DNA from: Serinus canaria
Taxonomy: Eukaryota > Chordata > Aves > Passeriformes > Fringillidae
Assembly: GCF_022539315.1 (NCBI RefSeq)
Contig: NC_066343.1
Coordinates: forward strand, 43,228,466 to 43,292,465
Length of the DNA: 64,000 nt
Direction of reading: 5' to 3'
Of this stretch, positions 27,297-38,258 are shown piece after piece; the first letter of the stretch is position 1, and each line of letters starts with the position of its first letter. The notes below the pieces were generated by a model, which did no database searches, had not been told where the DNA came from, and saw only the letters and a program-made list of their open reading frames with translations. Both the position numbers and the translations under genes were made by a program.

Positions 27297-27342
27297 TGCT
27301 GCTTGCTTAAAGGTTTCATCGGAAACCTTTAAGCAAGCAGCA
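27297..27342. repeat. Perfect 21-bp inverted repeat with 4-nt loop
   Basis: Left arm 27297-27317 (TGCTGCTTGCTTAAAGGTTTC) is 21 bases and is matched exactly by 27322-27342 on the other strand. The loop is ATCG. Pairing stops at once on both outer sides. No gene or known repeat surrounds it. Confidence 0.95.
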
Positions 27343-29668
27343 GGAATAAATTCTGCAGTTCATGTTAAATAAAAAGCTCAATTCTCACAGGCCTGGTAAT
27401 AAGATACATTGCTATGTACAGCTAAACAAAAGAGCTTTTCCAAAGCAATTATAACAATCAAAATCAATCAACAGTCTTAGTAGAAATTTAAGATTAATAA
27501 CTAAAGATTCAATCACACTCTTAGATATAGCCCTAGACTCCATGGTTGCAGCAAGTCAACATGACAATAATAAGACTGTTTTAGTCTAGTTGTTGAAAAG
27601 AAACCACTGTAAAAAAGGCCCAGCTATAGGATTTCTTTGCTGTGTGTCACCACTGAACCCACAACACTTCTCAATAACCTACAGAAAAGTCAAACCCAAA
27701 TGAAGAGAATCCACAAGTACAAAGAAATATAGGAAATGAGCAGAAAGGACAGAAGGTCACAAATCTCACAGCTTCCTACATGGACTCCTACTTTGGGTAG
27801 GAGATGATCCTCAGCATGTTTTACACTACTGAGGAGAAAGAAAAAATTATAATTTTTGTTCCTATTTGATCTAAAGAAAAATTACTTTTTTACTCCAAAC
27901 CCCATAGTTGGTTAAATCTTGAGGATATTATTTGTCTCATCAGTCAGACACCAGATAAAAATTATTGTCGGTAGTCACATTTGGTCTACATTTACTTGAT
28001 TTTCAGTGCAGTGCTTCAGAGAAGTCTGATAGTGCCCAGCAGACGATTTTTTAAGTGTTCACTGAGTGGGGCAAGGGAGAGAGGAAGTGAAAGAGAGAGA
28101 AGAAGAGAGTCTTCTTCCCTTGGCAAAGAAATTACCCTCCATAGCAGCTAACAGAAAACTCAAAGCACGTATTATTAGAGCAAAGCCAGACTACAAACAG
28201 TCAGTAATCCAGGCTCTTTTCAGACTCTGTCAAGTCAGAGCAGAAACAGAGGAAGTATTTTCCTCATTTATGTTGGCTGAAGCATGAAGCATTTTTCTTC
28301 ACTTATTTGTTCTTGTGCCTAACCAGAAGATGAAATATAATAAACAGATTAAAGAGGATTTCGATAGGAAGATTATGGGAGATTATTTTACTGGTGTTTT
28401 TAAGTGCATTAAGTACTTCACTGACAGTGCTTAATTCTTCTTTTTAAAGCTGCTGGAGATAGAAGAGGTCATCAATTTGGTCAATACAGGATTTCAGTTT
28501 TGATACAACACCTATTGAACCAACTGCAACACTACATTAGGATTCAGTTTAGGTTTTACCATTATAAAAATACACATATTTGCCTTAAATAGTGCAAACT
28601 AATTGTGTATTATTAAAATTTTAATAATAATTTTATATTTGCATATTATTAAACTGTTTATTGTAATTATTAAATTAGTGCATATTTTAAAAATTTCTGT
28701 GTTTTTACAGCCACCAAAATAATTTTATATATCAGGCTGATACTCAGAGCAAGATGAATAAATGCTGTGGAAACTATCTTATAAACTGCAGGGTTTTACC
28801 AGGTTGGGTAATACTATTGACATTTGATTAGCTATTGAGGATTGCAGGAAGTACACATCTTGCACAGGTGCACAGGGCAAATTAAATCAAATTTGGGAGG
28901 AAGATAGGAAGCCCTGTCAGACACTGTTCTCTTGGATACCTCCTGGAGGAGGTCGGGCCAGACAGGCAATACTTCTGTGGCCAAGGGAAAGCATGTAAGC
29001 TTGCAGGAGAGCTTCTCTTCCCACAACGAGGAGGAAGAGAAAGGCTTCTCCAAGATCACAAGGAACTGCCTGGGCAGGGAGAGGAGCCAACAGCAGCCTG
29101 GCAGGGTCTCAGAAGTGCCAGGACACCAGCCAGCATGCTGCAGTGCTGCAGGAAAGGAGTGAAGGCAGGCTGCTCTTCAGCTGCCTAGTTTGCACCAAGC
29201 CTGCCTGCCTGTCTGGGCCTGCCAGCCCCGAAGAGCCAGCACCATCCTGCTGCAAGGGAGCTCACTGCCTTGTCCATGTCTCTGCAGGACACCACAATAT
29301 CTGTGGGTACCCCAGGACTGATGCTACTGTCCTTCTCCAGGCAATGCTGTCAGAGCTCTGCCTGTGAAGGGATCTGCCTGGCCCGCTTCTCCCACTCTCA
29401 GCTGCTGCACATCTATGTCAGCTGGGGCATGGAACCATGTGCTGCTTACTGCAGCAAGGAGGTGAAATGGTGGGATGTCAAGCATGCCTAGAAAACAGGG
29501 GTGTGCAGAGCCCCTTGGCCCTTTGAGAAAGTCTCCACCCAGAGCTAACACCTCTCTGTGCGCAATTTCCCTATATTCTCTTTCAACCTCTTCCTATCTT
29601 GATGTGGGAGGACACTGTTTAGGGATCATTAGAAAGCCTGATTTTGTTTGAGTTTATAATTCTGGCAG
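27343..29668. other. Intergenic with a GC-rich island at about 28900-29560
   Basis: The first 1.5 kb is AT-rich. From about 28900 to 29560 the base composition shifts to clearly GC-richer sequence, poor in CpG, with several 70-80-codon open frames on the plus strand. None shows a domain I know. It could be an old repeat or a decayed exon-bearing insertion; I cannot decide. Confidence 0.4.
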
Positions 29669-29910
29669 TGATGTGAATTACAGCTGGTACTTGCTACAGC
29701 ACCTCAATGCAGAAATGAATGTGGCCTATCACCCTAGGACAGGCAGATAAAGGATGTATCCCTAAGGTTAGTGACTGCTATTTTGGGACAGGAAATTCCC
29801 ACAAAGGATCACTGCTGGAGATGGGTGGGTAAATTGCTCTGTCTTTCCAGTCCTAGGCAGTGAGCAAATGAAGCAGCAACAGCAGCTGTCATGCCTTCCT
29901 AAAGTCACCA
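29669..29910 (+). repeat. Unclassified dispersed repeat, copy 1
   Basis: Resembles 45157-45345 in the same order and orientation. Shared stretches include TGATGTGAATTACAGCTGGT, GGGACAGGAAA, GGTAAATTGCTCTGTC and AGGCAGTGAGCAAATGAAGC, each with scattered changes in the other copy. Two related copies 15 kb apart suggest an interspersed family. I do not recognise it. Confidence 0.5.
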
Positions 29911-30689
29911 GTTCTGGAAAACCCTGGCAGTCCTGGGACTCTAGTAAAGAATCCTTCCTTTCCAGATGCTGATGGGGCAGCCTACAGTTGACTTGAGGTC
30001 TCCATGGTAAGAGCCTTTCTCCTCTCTCCATACCTGCAGCACACATAGTAGAGTAGTAGCACACACGACTGTGCTATTTTCACTCACTTTCCCTGCCTAA
30101 GTTCCTTGCAAAATCCTTTGGCATGGGAGGTAAGCCCTCTACCTCACCCCAGGAAAGACTCATCAGAGCCTGACAGCATTTGACGGTCATAATCCCCAAA
30201 GCACTGGCCCATTCCATTCAGATGGAACCTTAAGTCTTGAGATGGGCACATCCCTCCACTTCTGCCTCCTGCTTGTCTTTAAGGGAGCCACCATTCCTCC
30301 ACCCTGAAACCCAAACCACAGTCAGCTTCCAGCTGAATACTGTAAACACAGAAGCCTGTCTTTGTGACAGGGAGATTTGCTTACTTCTGCTCTGGAACTC
30401 CAGCAGCAAATTCTTAAGGCAATGGACCTACAGCCATTTATCTATGACTGATATAAACTCCAAAGTCTAAGGCCAGAAGTTCCACCAGGAACGCTATACT
30501 CTCTGGAGTGCAGGAGGCCTGAAAACCAGTGTAATTTCTCAGTCCAGTGGGTGCAACTTGGTGGTAAAAGCTTGGGCTATTTCACTCATCATCCATGTTT
30601 CTTTCCTCATTTGCCTTTGAATTTAATTTAGGAATAGGCACATTCAGGTGGCCAATTACATTGTTGTCCAACTAATTCACAGGATAGGG
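29911..30689. other. Intergenic, nothing recognised
   Basis: No supported gene. Possibly the tail of the repeat that starts at 29669. Confidence 0.45.
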
Positions 30690-31195
30690 TGAGAGAGGGG
30701 CTGGTGAGGTTCTGCCCAAGAGTTCCACTGCTACTGCCAATTACTGGACTGTCTCCAGTACATCCATGTCTCTCTCAGACTGAGAAACCCACAATTAGAT
30801 AAAGGACTTCAGATGTGGCCTCGTAAGTGCTGAGCAGAGAAGGATTGTCTGCTTCTACCTGTTAGCGATCCCTTGCTTAATGCAGCCCAGCATCCCATTT
30901 ATTTTCTTTACTGCAATAACTCACTTCTGGACTGCTCCTGCCCAGGTGTAGGACTGTGTACTTCTCATTGTTGAAATTTAAAAAGTTCCTGTCAGCCCAT
31001 TTCTCCAATCAGACAAAATCCATGTGAGACCACAACGTGACCCTTTGGTGTATCTGCCACTCTTCTCAGCTTCATGTAGGTTTGCAGAGGGCACACTCTG
31101 CTCCATGATCCAGCTTATTTATGAAGGTATTAAACAGAACTGGACCAAGTATTGACCCCTCAGGTACTCTGCTAGCTACTGGCCACCAAATACAA
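30690..31195 (-). mobile_element. CR1 LINE fragment (ORF2 C-terminal region), minus orientation
   Basis: Read on the minus strand it shows CR1 reverse-transcriptase-end phrases: GGTCCAGTTCTGTTTAATAC, then a GAGTGTGCCCTCTGCAAA block, a TTTCAACAATGAGAAGTACA block and GGGATGCTGGGCTGCATTAA. It is heavily diverged with indels, so it is old. The reading frame is destroyed. Confidence 0.7.
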
Positions 31196-31236
31196 TTTAT
31201 ACATGGAGTTAAGTATCTCAAGGCAACCAGGACCAC

Positions 31237-31845
31237 TTCACCTAGGGCACATCTTGCCTGACCTACATGGTGGTGGAGAACTCTCCCCTTCTATGGTGGA
31301 GCAACTTCATCCATGAACAAAGGAAGGGCTGCAAATATCACCTGTCTGGACTTCTGTAAGCAGGCCTCTGACATGGTCCCCCACAACAAAATTGAGAAGA
31401 TTTTGATGGATGGACTACTAGGTATGTTGGGAATTTTCTGGATGGCTATATCCAGAGAGCAGCCCAATGTCCAAATGGAGATCAGGGCAGTCCCTTAGAC
31501 AGTTGTGTTGGGTCCAATACTGTTTGATATTTTCGTCAATGGCACAAACAGTAGTAAGATTGAATGAACCTTCAGAAAGTTTGCAGACAACACCAAGCTC
31601 AGTGGCACAGCTGACATGCCTGAGGGAGAGAATGCCATCCAGAGGGACCTGGAAAAGCTTAAGCAGTTGGAATCTCATAGGGTTTAACAAGGCCAAGAGC
31701 GAGGTGCTACAACTGGGTCACAGCAATCCCCAGTATTAATACTTCTGGAGCTGGGGAATAAAGAGATAAAGAGCAGCTCTGCCAAGAAGGACTCGTGAGT
31801 GCTGGTAGATGAAAATTTGGACATCGACTGGCAATGTGCCAAAAA
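31237..31845 (+). mobile_element. CR1 LINE fragment (ORF2), plus orientation
   Basis: Plus-strand CR1 ORF2 phrases appear in order: GGACTTCTGTAAGCAGGCCT, GACATGGTCCCCCACAAC, CAGTTGTGTTGGGTCCAATA, TTTGCAGACAACACCAAGCT, GCCATCCAGAGGGACCTGGA, TTTAACAAGGCCAAGAGCGA. Internal stops and small deletions show it is inactive. It overlaps in content with the opposite-strand fragment just to its left. Confidence 0.85.
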
Positions 31846-33109
31846 GTGGATTTTTACTTTTTACTATCCATGCAGTTAAATATGAAGTCTGATTTTAAGA
31901 TGCATGGGAAAACTTAAAAATATTTCAAAAAGATGGACAATAAAGTTTGAATTATTAGACAACAGGTAGCAGAAAATTTGGTGCAGCCATTAAAACAGGC
32001 AAAAAATTCTGGGCATTATTTTCTTCCTCCTTTCTGTTGATGTCTCTCTACCTCTAAACTTTATGACTCAAATTTACCTTTTCACAAACCACTTTTGGAT
32101 ACATTGAGTTGAAGATATTAATGATAAGGCAAACAAAAATCCATTAAAAGGTGCTTTCTAAGAACAAGTGAAAAAAAAAGCGATATATTGAATACTTCCA
32201 AATGCAAACAGTATTTCCCTCTTCATCACCAAGATTGTTCTCAGTTTCCCTGCATGCTGTGCAATCCTTTCTCAGTGGATTAAATGTACTAGTAAGTATC
32301 TATCTCGGCCTGGTGCAAGTTGCTCAAAGTTGTTGAAGAGCTGAAAGTAAGACAAAGCCTTCCTAATTGTGCATGAAAAAGAAACCACAGATAATTAAAT
32401 GACTTGTCATTGTCATCTATCAGCTTGTCTTCTGCATCTCTAGCTAAATGTCTATCTAATCTCTAGTCTCTATGAGACTTACATGAAATACTTCACTCAC
32501 ACTATCTGAAGGATCTGATTGATGTATTTCAAAGGTTACTCAACTATTTTATGGTACTTACTGCACAAGGAATAATCTCTTTCTGTAGTTATATTAAAAA
32601 AAGAGGACAATGCAGCTTCTCTTGTAAAATGAAAATATGCAGGGAATCCAGAGGTGTGCTAGTAATGCTTGACATTAGGAATGTTTTTTATAACAGAAAG
32701 TAGAAAGAAAAGGCACTTGTGTGCCAGCTGAGCAGAGATTTTCAAAGTGATAATGCTTCTTTTGCACTCTGCTGTTTAGCATGCAGTTACAAGTACCCAA
32801 AAACAGTTGAAGAACATTCTTCAGGTCTACATAGGGCTAAAGCAACCATTAAAAACTTTTGAATTACTTATCATTAATATGAACTGCCTTGTTCTTCATG
32901 TATTATACAAACATACATATGTCACCAAAGAAAATGGATGAAGTAAGGTAAATTTTCAATACAGGGACTGTGGAGCTGAAAGGCTAATTGTCTCTATAAT
33001 ACCAAATAAAAGTCTTCACATGATTGAATATGTTAGAAGGGTCTTTATGCTATATTATTTTTTTGAACTACACAAGTGTGAAGCTTCCACTTTGAAGAGC
33101 ACTAGAAAA
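31846..33109. other. Intergenic, nothing recognised
   Basis: AT-rich; no feature. Confidence 0.5.
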
Positions 33110-33624
33110 GGCCAAGTGTAAGTGAGGAGGAACTAGTTATAAATTCCTAAAGAAATTTAGAAATGGATGCTGGAGCAGGGGAAGGAGTCCCCTTCCTGAG
33201 CAGGGGGAGAAAAAACATGTCATCACATGACATGTTGTGGGGGGGACCATAACCCCCATTCCCTGTCTTTCCTGAGCAGGGGGGAGAAAAAACATGTTAT
33301 GACCATAACCCCCTTCCCTGTCTTTCCCCCCATACTCTGTTGGGAGGAAGGAGGTAGAGCTGGGAACAAGATTAGGGTGAGGAGAGGGTGCTTCTTAAGG
33401 TCTTCTATTATTTCCTTTTATCCTCCTCTGAGTTTATTAGTCATAAATTCAATTAATAATTTAATTTAAGCCTGTTTTGCCAGTGACAGTCTCTGATTAA
33501 TGATCTTTCTCTGTCCTTACCTCAACCTAGGAACCTTTTGTTATATTTTCTCTCCTCTGTCCAGCTGTGGAGAGGAGTAGCTTTGCTGGGTGCCTGGCAT
33601 CCAGTCAGGGTTCAAGCCACCACA
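33110..33624 (+). mobile_element. ERV LTR-like remnant (ERVL-type)
   Basis: The stretch ends with CTCTCCTCTGTCCAGCTGTG, then GGTGCCTGGCATCCAGTCAG and CAAGCCACCACA, which resembles the 3' part of avian ERVL LTRs as I remember them. It includes a 76-bp-period tandem duplication (see separate entry) and runs of C and G unlike the neighbours. No internal retroviral gene adjoins. The boundaries are approximate and the family name is tentative. Confidence 0.5.
33193..33330. repeat. Tandem duplication (76-bp period) with internal palindrome
   Basis: TTCCTGAGCAGGGGG...AAAAAACATGT...ACCATAACCCCC...CCCTGTCTTTCC occurs twice (from 33193 and from 33269). The first copy alone has an extra segment forming a 10-bp-arm palindrome, AACATGTCAT-CAC-ATGACATGTT, at 33214-33236. 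The second copy lacks about 25 bp there. Confidence 0.85.
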
Positions 33625-34943
33625 CACTTTTTCTGGATTTTATACCTTATGGTATCAACTAGCTACCATAATGGAAGATTAAAATATTCAGCTGATTTTG
33701 ACAGCATACAAGAGAGATGTTAGGTTTTCTGATTCTATTAACTCCTCCAACTGAGGTTACACTGTTAGTTTGTCTGACTTGTTTGTAGTAGAGTTACTGA
33801 CCCTTTCAGCATCCTTTCAAGAAAGGAGGACTTTGGAGAGAAAGCCTAGCATAATGTATCACTTAAAACAGTCTTCATGTATTTCAAACACAAATTCTTA
33901 CTAGTAAACCAACAGTTCTGATTAATTTAATCAAGGGGAAGTCATTACTGTCATGTCGCTCTTTTTTCCTGTTATATACATCCTTTTTGATAGTGCGTTC
34001 ACTTCTTTCTCGAATGTCCAATTCCACTGATTTCTTGCCAATCAATTTCTTTGGTAAGGGCTATTAAACATATAGACAAATTTATTCAAGCCTCAGGACT
34101 TCAATTACTTTGTCAGTTTGTAACTACACTGTGCCTTGCTATATGCTCTGAAGTTTGGGAGAGACCCAACTACCTACAGACCAGGAATGCATTTTTACCC
34201 TTTGTATATTTTGGCCAACTGCCTTTCCTTATTGTATTTATGAGCTTTAGTAGACCAAATATGTTGTCTTTTTTAATCAGTTTATATTTAAAAATATATT
34301 TTTCTACGAAAATTTATTTCTATTTCTTAGTAAGCTAAACAAGGATTGAATTTTACCAGGGTGTTTTTCTCACCTTCAAACATTTAACAAGTCTCTTCCC
34401 ACATTTACATTTTTCATTTTTTTGCAAGTGTTGAGATTAGAGGTATATGTAGTCTACTGCCATCAGTTTCACAAAATCTCTGCATCTTTGCATCTACTGA
34501 TTACTATTCTATTTACATACTTCCGAAAGTTAGATTGTTTTTAGTATAGAAGTGCAGATTTATTTTGAATTGCTGGAAGCAGCTTAACAGTATAAAACAT
34601 GACACTGTTTTTATGAACTGTTTATTATCCTTTAACAGCAGCCCAGAATGAAAACCATTTCCGAGTGGAAAGTACTCCTCAGCTCTGTCCATGAACCATC
34701 AGATTGTAGAGGTGAAAAATAGCACAGAGAGTAAAAGATGGGAGATTAAAAACTTCACAAATCTTCAGACTGCTCTGATACCTTAAGCACATACCAGGAA
34801 CTGAGTTTTGATCCCTTCTTAAAATTAACCACATATTTCTCATACAAATTCCTGTAAATGTAAGTTCCCCTTCACAGAATTACTCGGAAAGATTTCTGGA
34901 TGACTGAGGTTGTAACAAAAGAGAAGCTGATAAGAAAATCTAG

Positions 34944-34977
<34 letters not shown>

Positions 34978-35114
34978 GTTAGAAATATATGAAGCATATC
35001 CACACAGAAGCTTATATAAAAGATTTGGCTGGTAAATCAACACTTTGGAAATAGGTTTTGTAGGAAGGTACTGGGGTTTATGATTCTTCTTTTCGTTTCT
35101 TTCTCTCAGGGAAT
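33625..35114. other. Intergenic, nothing recognised except a poly-T run
   Basis: A run of about 25 T at 34948-34973 stands next to otherwise ordinary AT-rich sequence. Confidence 0.5.
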
Positions 35115-35876
35115 TTTCTCCCATATGTGTTGCTAGGACACAATAATGACTGGGTACTTAAGAGAGACAAAAGAAGTGGCCACAGGTCAGGGGAGGGCTC
35201 CAGCTGGCTACTCTTCCTTTTTACCTGGGGTTTCTCTGAAAAGAGCAGAGAAACCAGGAGAACTGGGCTGGGGAAAAGGGGTTGTGGGCAGCTCCTACCT
35301 CACTCCGCCTTCAGTGGGGAGAGAAGCTATGGTTACTGTGAGGAGAATTTGCCACCACTGCCAGGCTCTGTCTTCTGCTTCCTTTCTTCTACCCTTGCTG
35401 CTTCCAAGGGACCTGCTGGGGCACCGGGATTGGCTGTCCCTGGGGGTCTGTAAAGAACTTTTCCTTCCATCCCTTCCCATTGCAGCCCAGCCGCCATTAC
35501 GGCGCGCTGTCCGAGCCCGCGGCACAGCGCCCCCTGCAGCCATGGGGAGTCACCACACTTACCCTGCCTGCCGGGAGCCAGCAGCGCCCCTGCTGGCTGC
35601 GACCGGAACTGCACCGATGGGGAAGGTGCTTGAAGAGCGGGAAGAGGCTGTTCATTGGGGTTTCTGGGGTTTTCCTCTTGTGTTTTGCTGCTGCCATTGT
35701 TGTTGTTTGTTCGCATACATACTAGTAATGAACTGTTATTCCTTTTCCCATATCTTTGCTGAAAGTCTCTTAATTTCAAAGCTATACAAATTCGGAGGGA
35801 GAGGTTGTACTCTCCATACCAAGGCGGGTTCCCATCTTCCTTGGCAGACACCCGTCTTTCAAACCAAGACAGAGGC
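35115..35876 (+). mobile_element. ERV LTR-like element with CpG-rich core
   Basis: A compositional block unlike its surroundings: purine- and C-rich, with a CpG cluster at 35490-35650. The right part reads CCCATATCTTTGCTGAAAGT, TTAATTTCAAAGCTATACAA, TTCGGAGGGAGAGGTT, GGCAGACACCCGTCTTTCAA and ACCAAGACAGA, which fits the end of avian ERVL-type LTRs as I recall them. No internal genes flank it, so it is probably a solo LTR. The 244-codon open frame across it (35146-35880) has no viral or host domain and is treated as chance. Ends are approximate. Confidence 0.55.
35525..35596 (-). promoter_or_regulatory. Two CTCF-like motifs in the LTR-like block
   Basis: On the minus strand GGCTGCAGGGGGCGCTG (35525-35541) is close to the vertebrate CTCF core, and CCAGCAGGGGCGCTG (35582-35596) is the same core one G short. 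Both point the same way and sit 57 bp apart. Motif matches only. Confidence 0.35.
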
Positions 35877-37079
35877 TTAGCTTTTTTGCTCTTAACTGTA
35901 AATAATAAGAGCAGGAACTTGGGTGAGATGTTCACGAGAAAAAATGTTTTCAGACCTAATTGAAAGAGAGGAACATATCGTTATAATTTCCCTCTTAGTA
36001 CTTTGAGAGAAGAGTATTAAGTCAGAAGCTTCTTGTGCCTTGTGTTCCCTTTGTGTCAAACTGAACAAGAATTGCATGACATTCTTCTTGATAACAACCA
36101 GAGAGGAACCTCTAATTACCCTTTCCTCATCAGATTCCTGGGCTTCAGCATTCCTTCCATCTCCCTGTGTGTGTGGATACTCCCACTAGTGCGTTCCAGT
36201 TTGCAGAAGTGCTGACCCCAAGGATACCAGCTGCACATTCACTATTTGGGAACACGTTAGCTAATGCAAGACACTTTGACTGTTACTTGTTTTCTTTGTT
36301 CATTTGAGCAGCAGCATCTACAAGTCCTTCACTCCAGGTTGTCACTACAGACCTTAGTATGGGACACCTTTTAAAGCAGATTTGAATAGTATAATATTAT
36401 AGAAAATAAATGGAAAAACCTACTATGGACAACTTTAGGCTGTAATAGGTAGTATGTAGGATTACATCTACAGTTGCTAAGTATTGACATGCAAAATTAC
36501 TGTAGAACCACAACATGTTTATTTTCTTTAAAATTATGGAGAATTTTTTTCCTCTTTCTTTACCGAATCTAGTAGAAATAAGTAACCAGTTGTTTATTCA
36601 TAGAATCAAAATAGTTAAAAGAGAGGGGAGATGCACACAGCCTGAGGCAGTGCACCACTAAATGCAGGCAGATTTAGGGAATTTTTAAAAAGTGTTTTTC
36701 AACTAGATCCCTGTTGTCTGAGTATCCGCAACAAAAATAGGAAAGCTACATAAAGTAGAATGTTTTACAGAATGTTAAGCAGATAAGAAAAAAGGCCAAA
36801 CGGAAAAGGATTGCTGATGCTATTCTAAAATACAGCCAGAAGAGATGAAATGTCATAACTATTTTTGGTGTCCTCTGGAACATGAGTTCTCAAAGTTTAC
36901 AATGAATGCACAGGAGAGACATGATAACAAGAGGAAATGAAAGTTAAAAGAATAATCTTGAAAACAGAGATTCAGAAATTGGTATCATTTTAGCAATATT
37001 TCCTCCTTCAGGGCAAGCTTCTTAACAAGGAGGTGTGCATCCTCTACAACGGTGCAAGTTGTACAGTAATTTACTATAT
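35877..37079. other. Intergenic, nothing recognised
   Basis: AT-rich; no feature. Confidence 0.5.
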
Positions 37080-38258
37080 CAATGCATCTATAGACACCAT
37101 TTTATGTAACAGGGTCCTGAGGAAACTAGCTGGTGTTGTAACCAAGACATTTTTAATCGCAATTGAAAAGCCAAGTGATGTCCCCTATGACTGGGAAAAA
37201 GAGTAGCATTGCTCCCATGTTTAAAAAGTGGAGAAAAGAGGACACAGTGATCTACAGACTGGTCAGCTCACTAGCCTGGCAAGATCATGTAGCAGATCCT
37301 ACCAAAAGATGGACTAAGGCTCATGAAAGATAAGGAGGTGATGTCAGGCACATAGTCCTTTACTAAGGGCACATCCTGACTGACATATTTCGTGGCCTTC
37401 TCTTATGGGATGATGGCAACAGTCAACAAGGGATGACTGATAGATGTTATCAGCCTAGACTTTTGTAAGGCCTTCAGTATGGTCCCACTCCATATTCTCA
37501 TCTCCAAATACAAAGATGACTGATGGATGATTCAGTGGACAAGGAATTGGATGGATGGATGGATGGATGGATGGATGGATGGATGGATGGATGGATGGAT
37601 GGATGGATGGATGGATGGATGGATGGATGGATGGATGGACGGATGGATGGATGGACACAGCCAGAGAGCTGGGGTCAGTGGTTCTGTGTCCAGGTGGAAG
37701 ATGGTGACAAGTTATGCCATTGGCGATCTGTCTTGGGATGAGTGCTCTTCAATATCTTCATCAATGACATTGATGGTGGGGTTGAGTGAACCTTCAGGAG
37801 ATTTACAGATGGCCTGAAGTTATCAGGTACTGTTTACACCATAGAAAGATGGGATGCTATCCAAAGGGACCTAGACAGGCTTCAAAAGTAGGCCCATAAG
37901 AACCACAAGAAGTTCAACAAGTCCAAGAGGTCCTGCAGCTGGCTTGGGACAATCCCAGATATAAATATGGAGTGGTAGAAGAGGTCATTGAGACCAACCT
38001 TGCCAAGAAGGACTGAGAGCTCCTGTGAATAAAAATCTGGACATGAGCCAACAATGTGGACCTTCAGCCCAGAAGGCCAGTCTTTGGTCTGCATCCATTT
38101 GGTACCTCATTCCTTGCAGTGTTCAAGCCCCAGTTGGATGGGGCTCTGAGCAACCTGATCTAGTAAAAGGTGTCTCTGCCCATGGCAGGAGAGCTGTAAC
38201 TAGATGATATTTAAGGTCCTTTCCCAAGACATTTTATGATTCCATGGTTCTATAAGAC
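37080..38258 (+). mobile_element. CR1 LINE, 3' half with ORF2 remnants
   Basis: A longer CR1 copy. Landmarks in order: GTCAGCTCACTAGCCTGGCA, GGCACATAGTCCTTTACTAA, GACTTTTGTAAGGCCTTCAG, AATATCTTCATCAATGACAT, GGGACCTAGACAGGCTTCAA, AGAAGTTCAACAAGTCCAAG, then the 3' region GATGGGGCTCTGAGCAACCT, GATCTAGTAAAAGGTGTCTC, CCCATGGCAGGAGAGCTGTA, ending ATGATTCCATGGTTCTATA. The RT frame is broken. A GGAT array is inserted in the middle. The 5' limit is a guess because divergence rises there. Confidence 0.88.
37548..37654. repeat. (GGAT)n tetranucleotide array inside CR1
   Basis: About 26 near-perfect GGAT units, one GGAC variant near the end, flanked on both sides by CR1 ORF2 sequence. It produces Trp-Met-Asp-Gly and His-Pro-Ser-Ile frames that are artefacts. 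Confidence 0.96.

Noticed and set aside
35146..35880. 244-codon plus-strand open frame
   Set aside because: It spans an LTR-like, GC-rich block on which a second long frame runs antisense. No protein domain is recognisable. GC-rich sequence with few stops gives such frames by chance.
37455..37817. Trp-Met-Asp-Gly and Ser-Ile-His-Pro repeat proteins
   Set aside because: Translations of the GGAT array.
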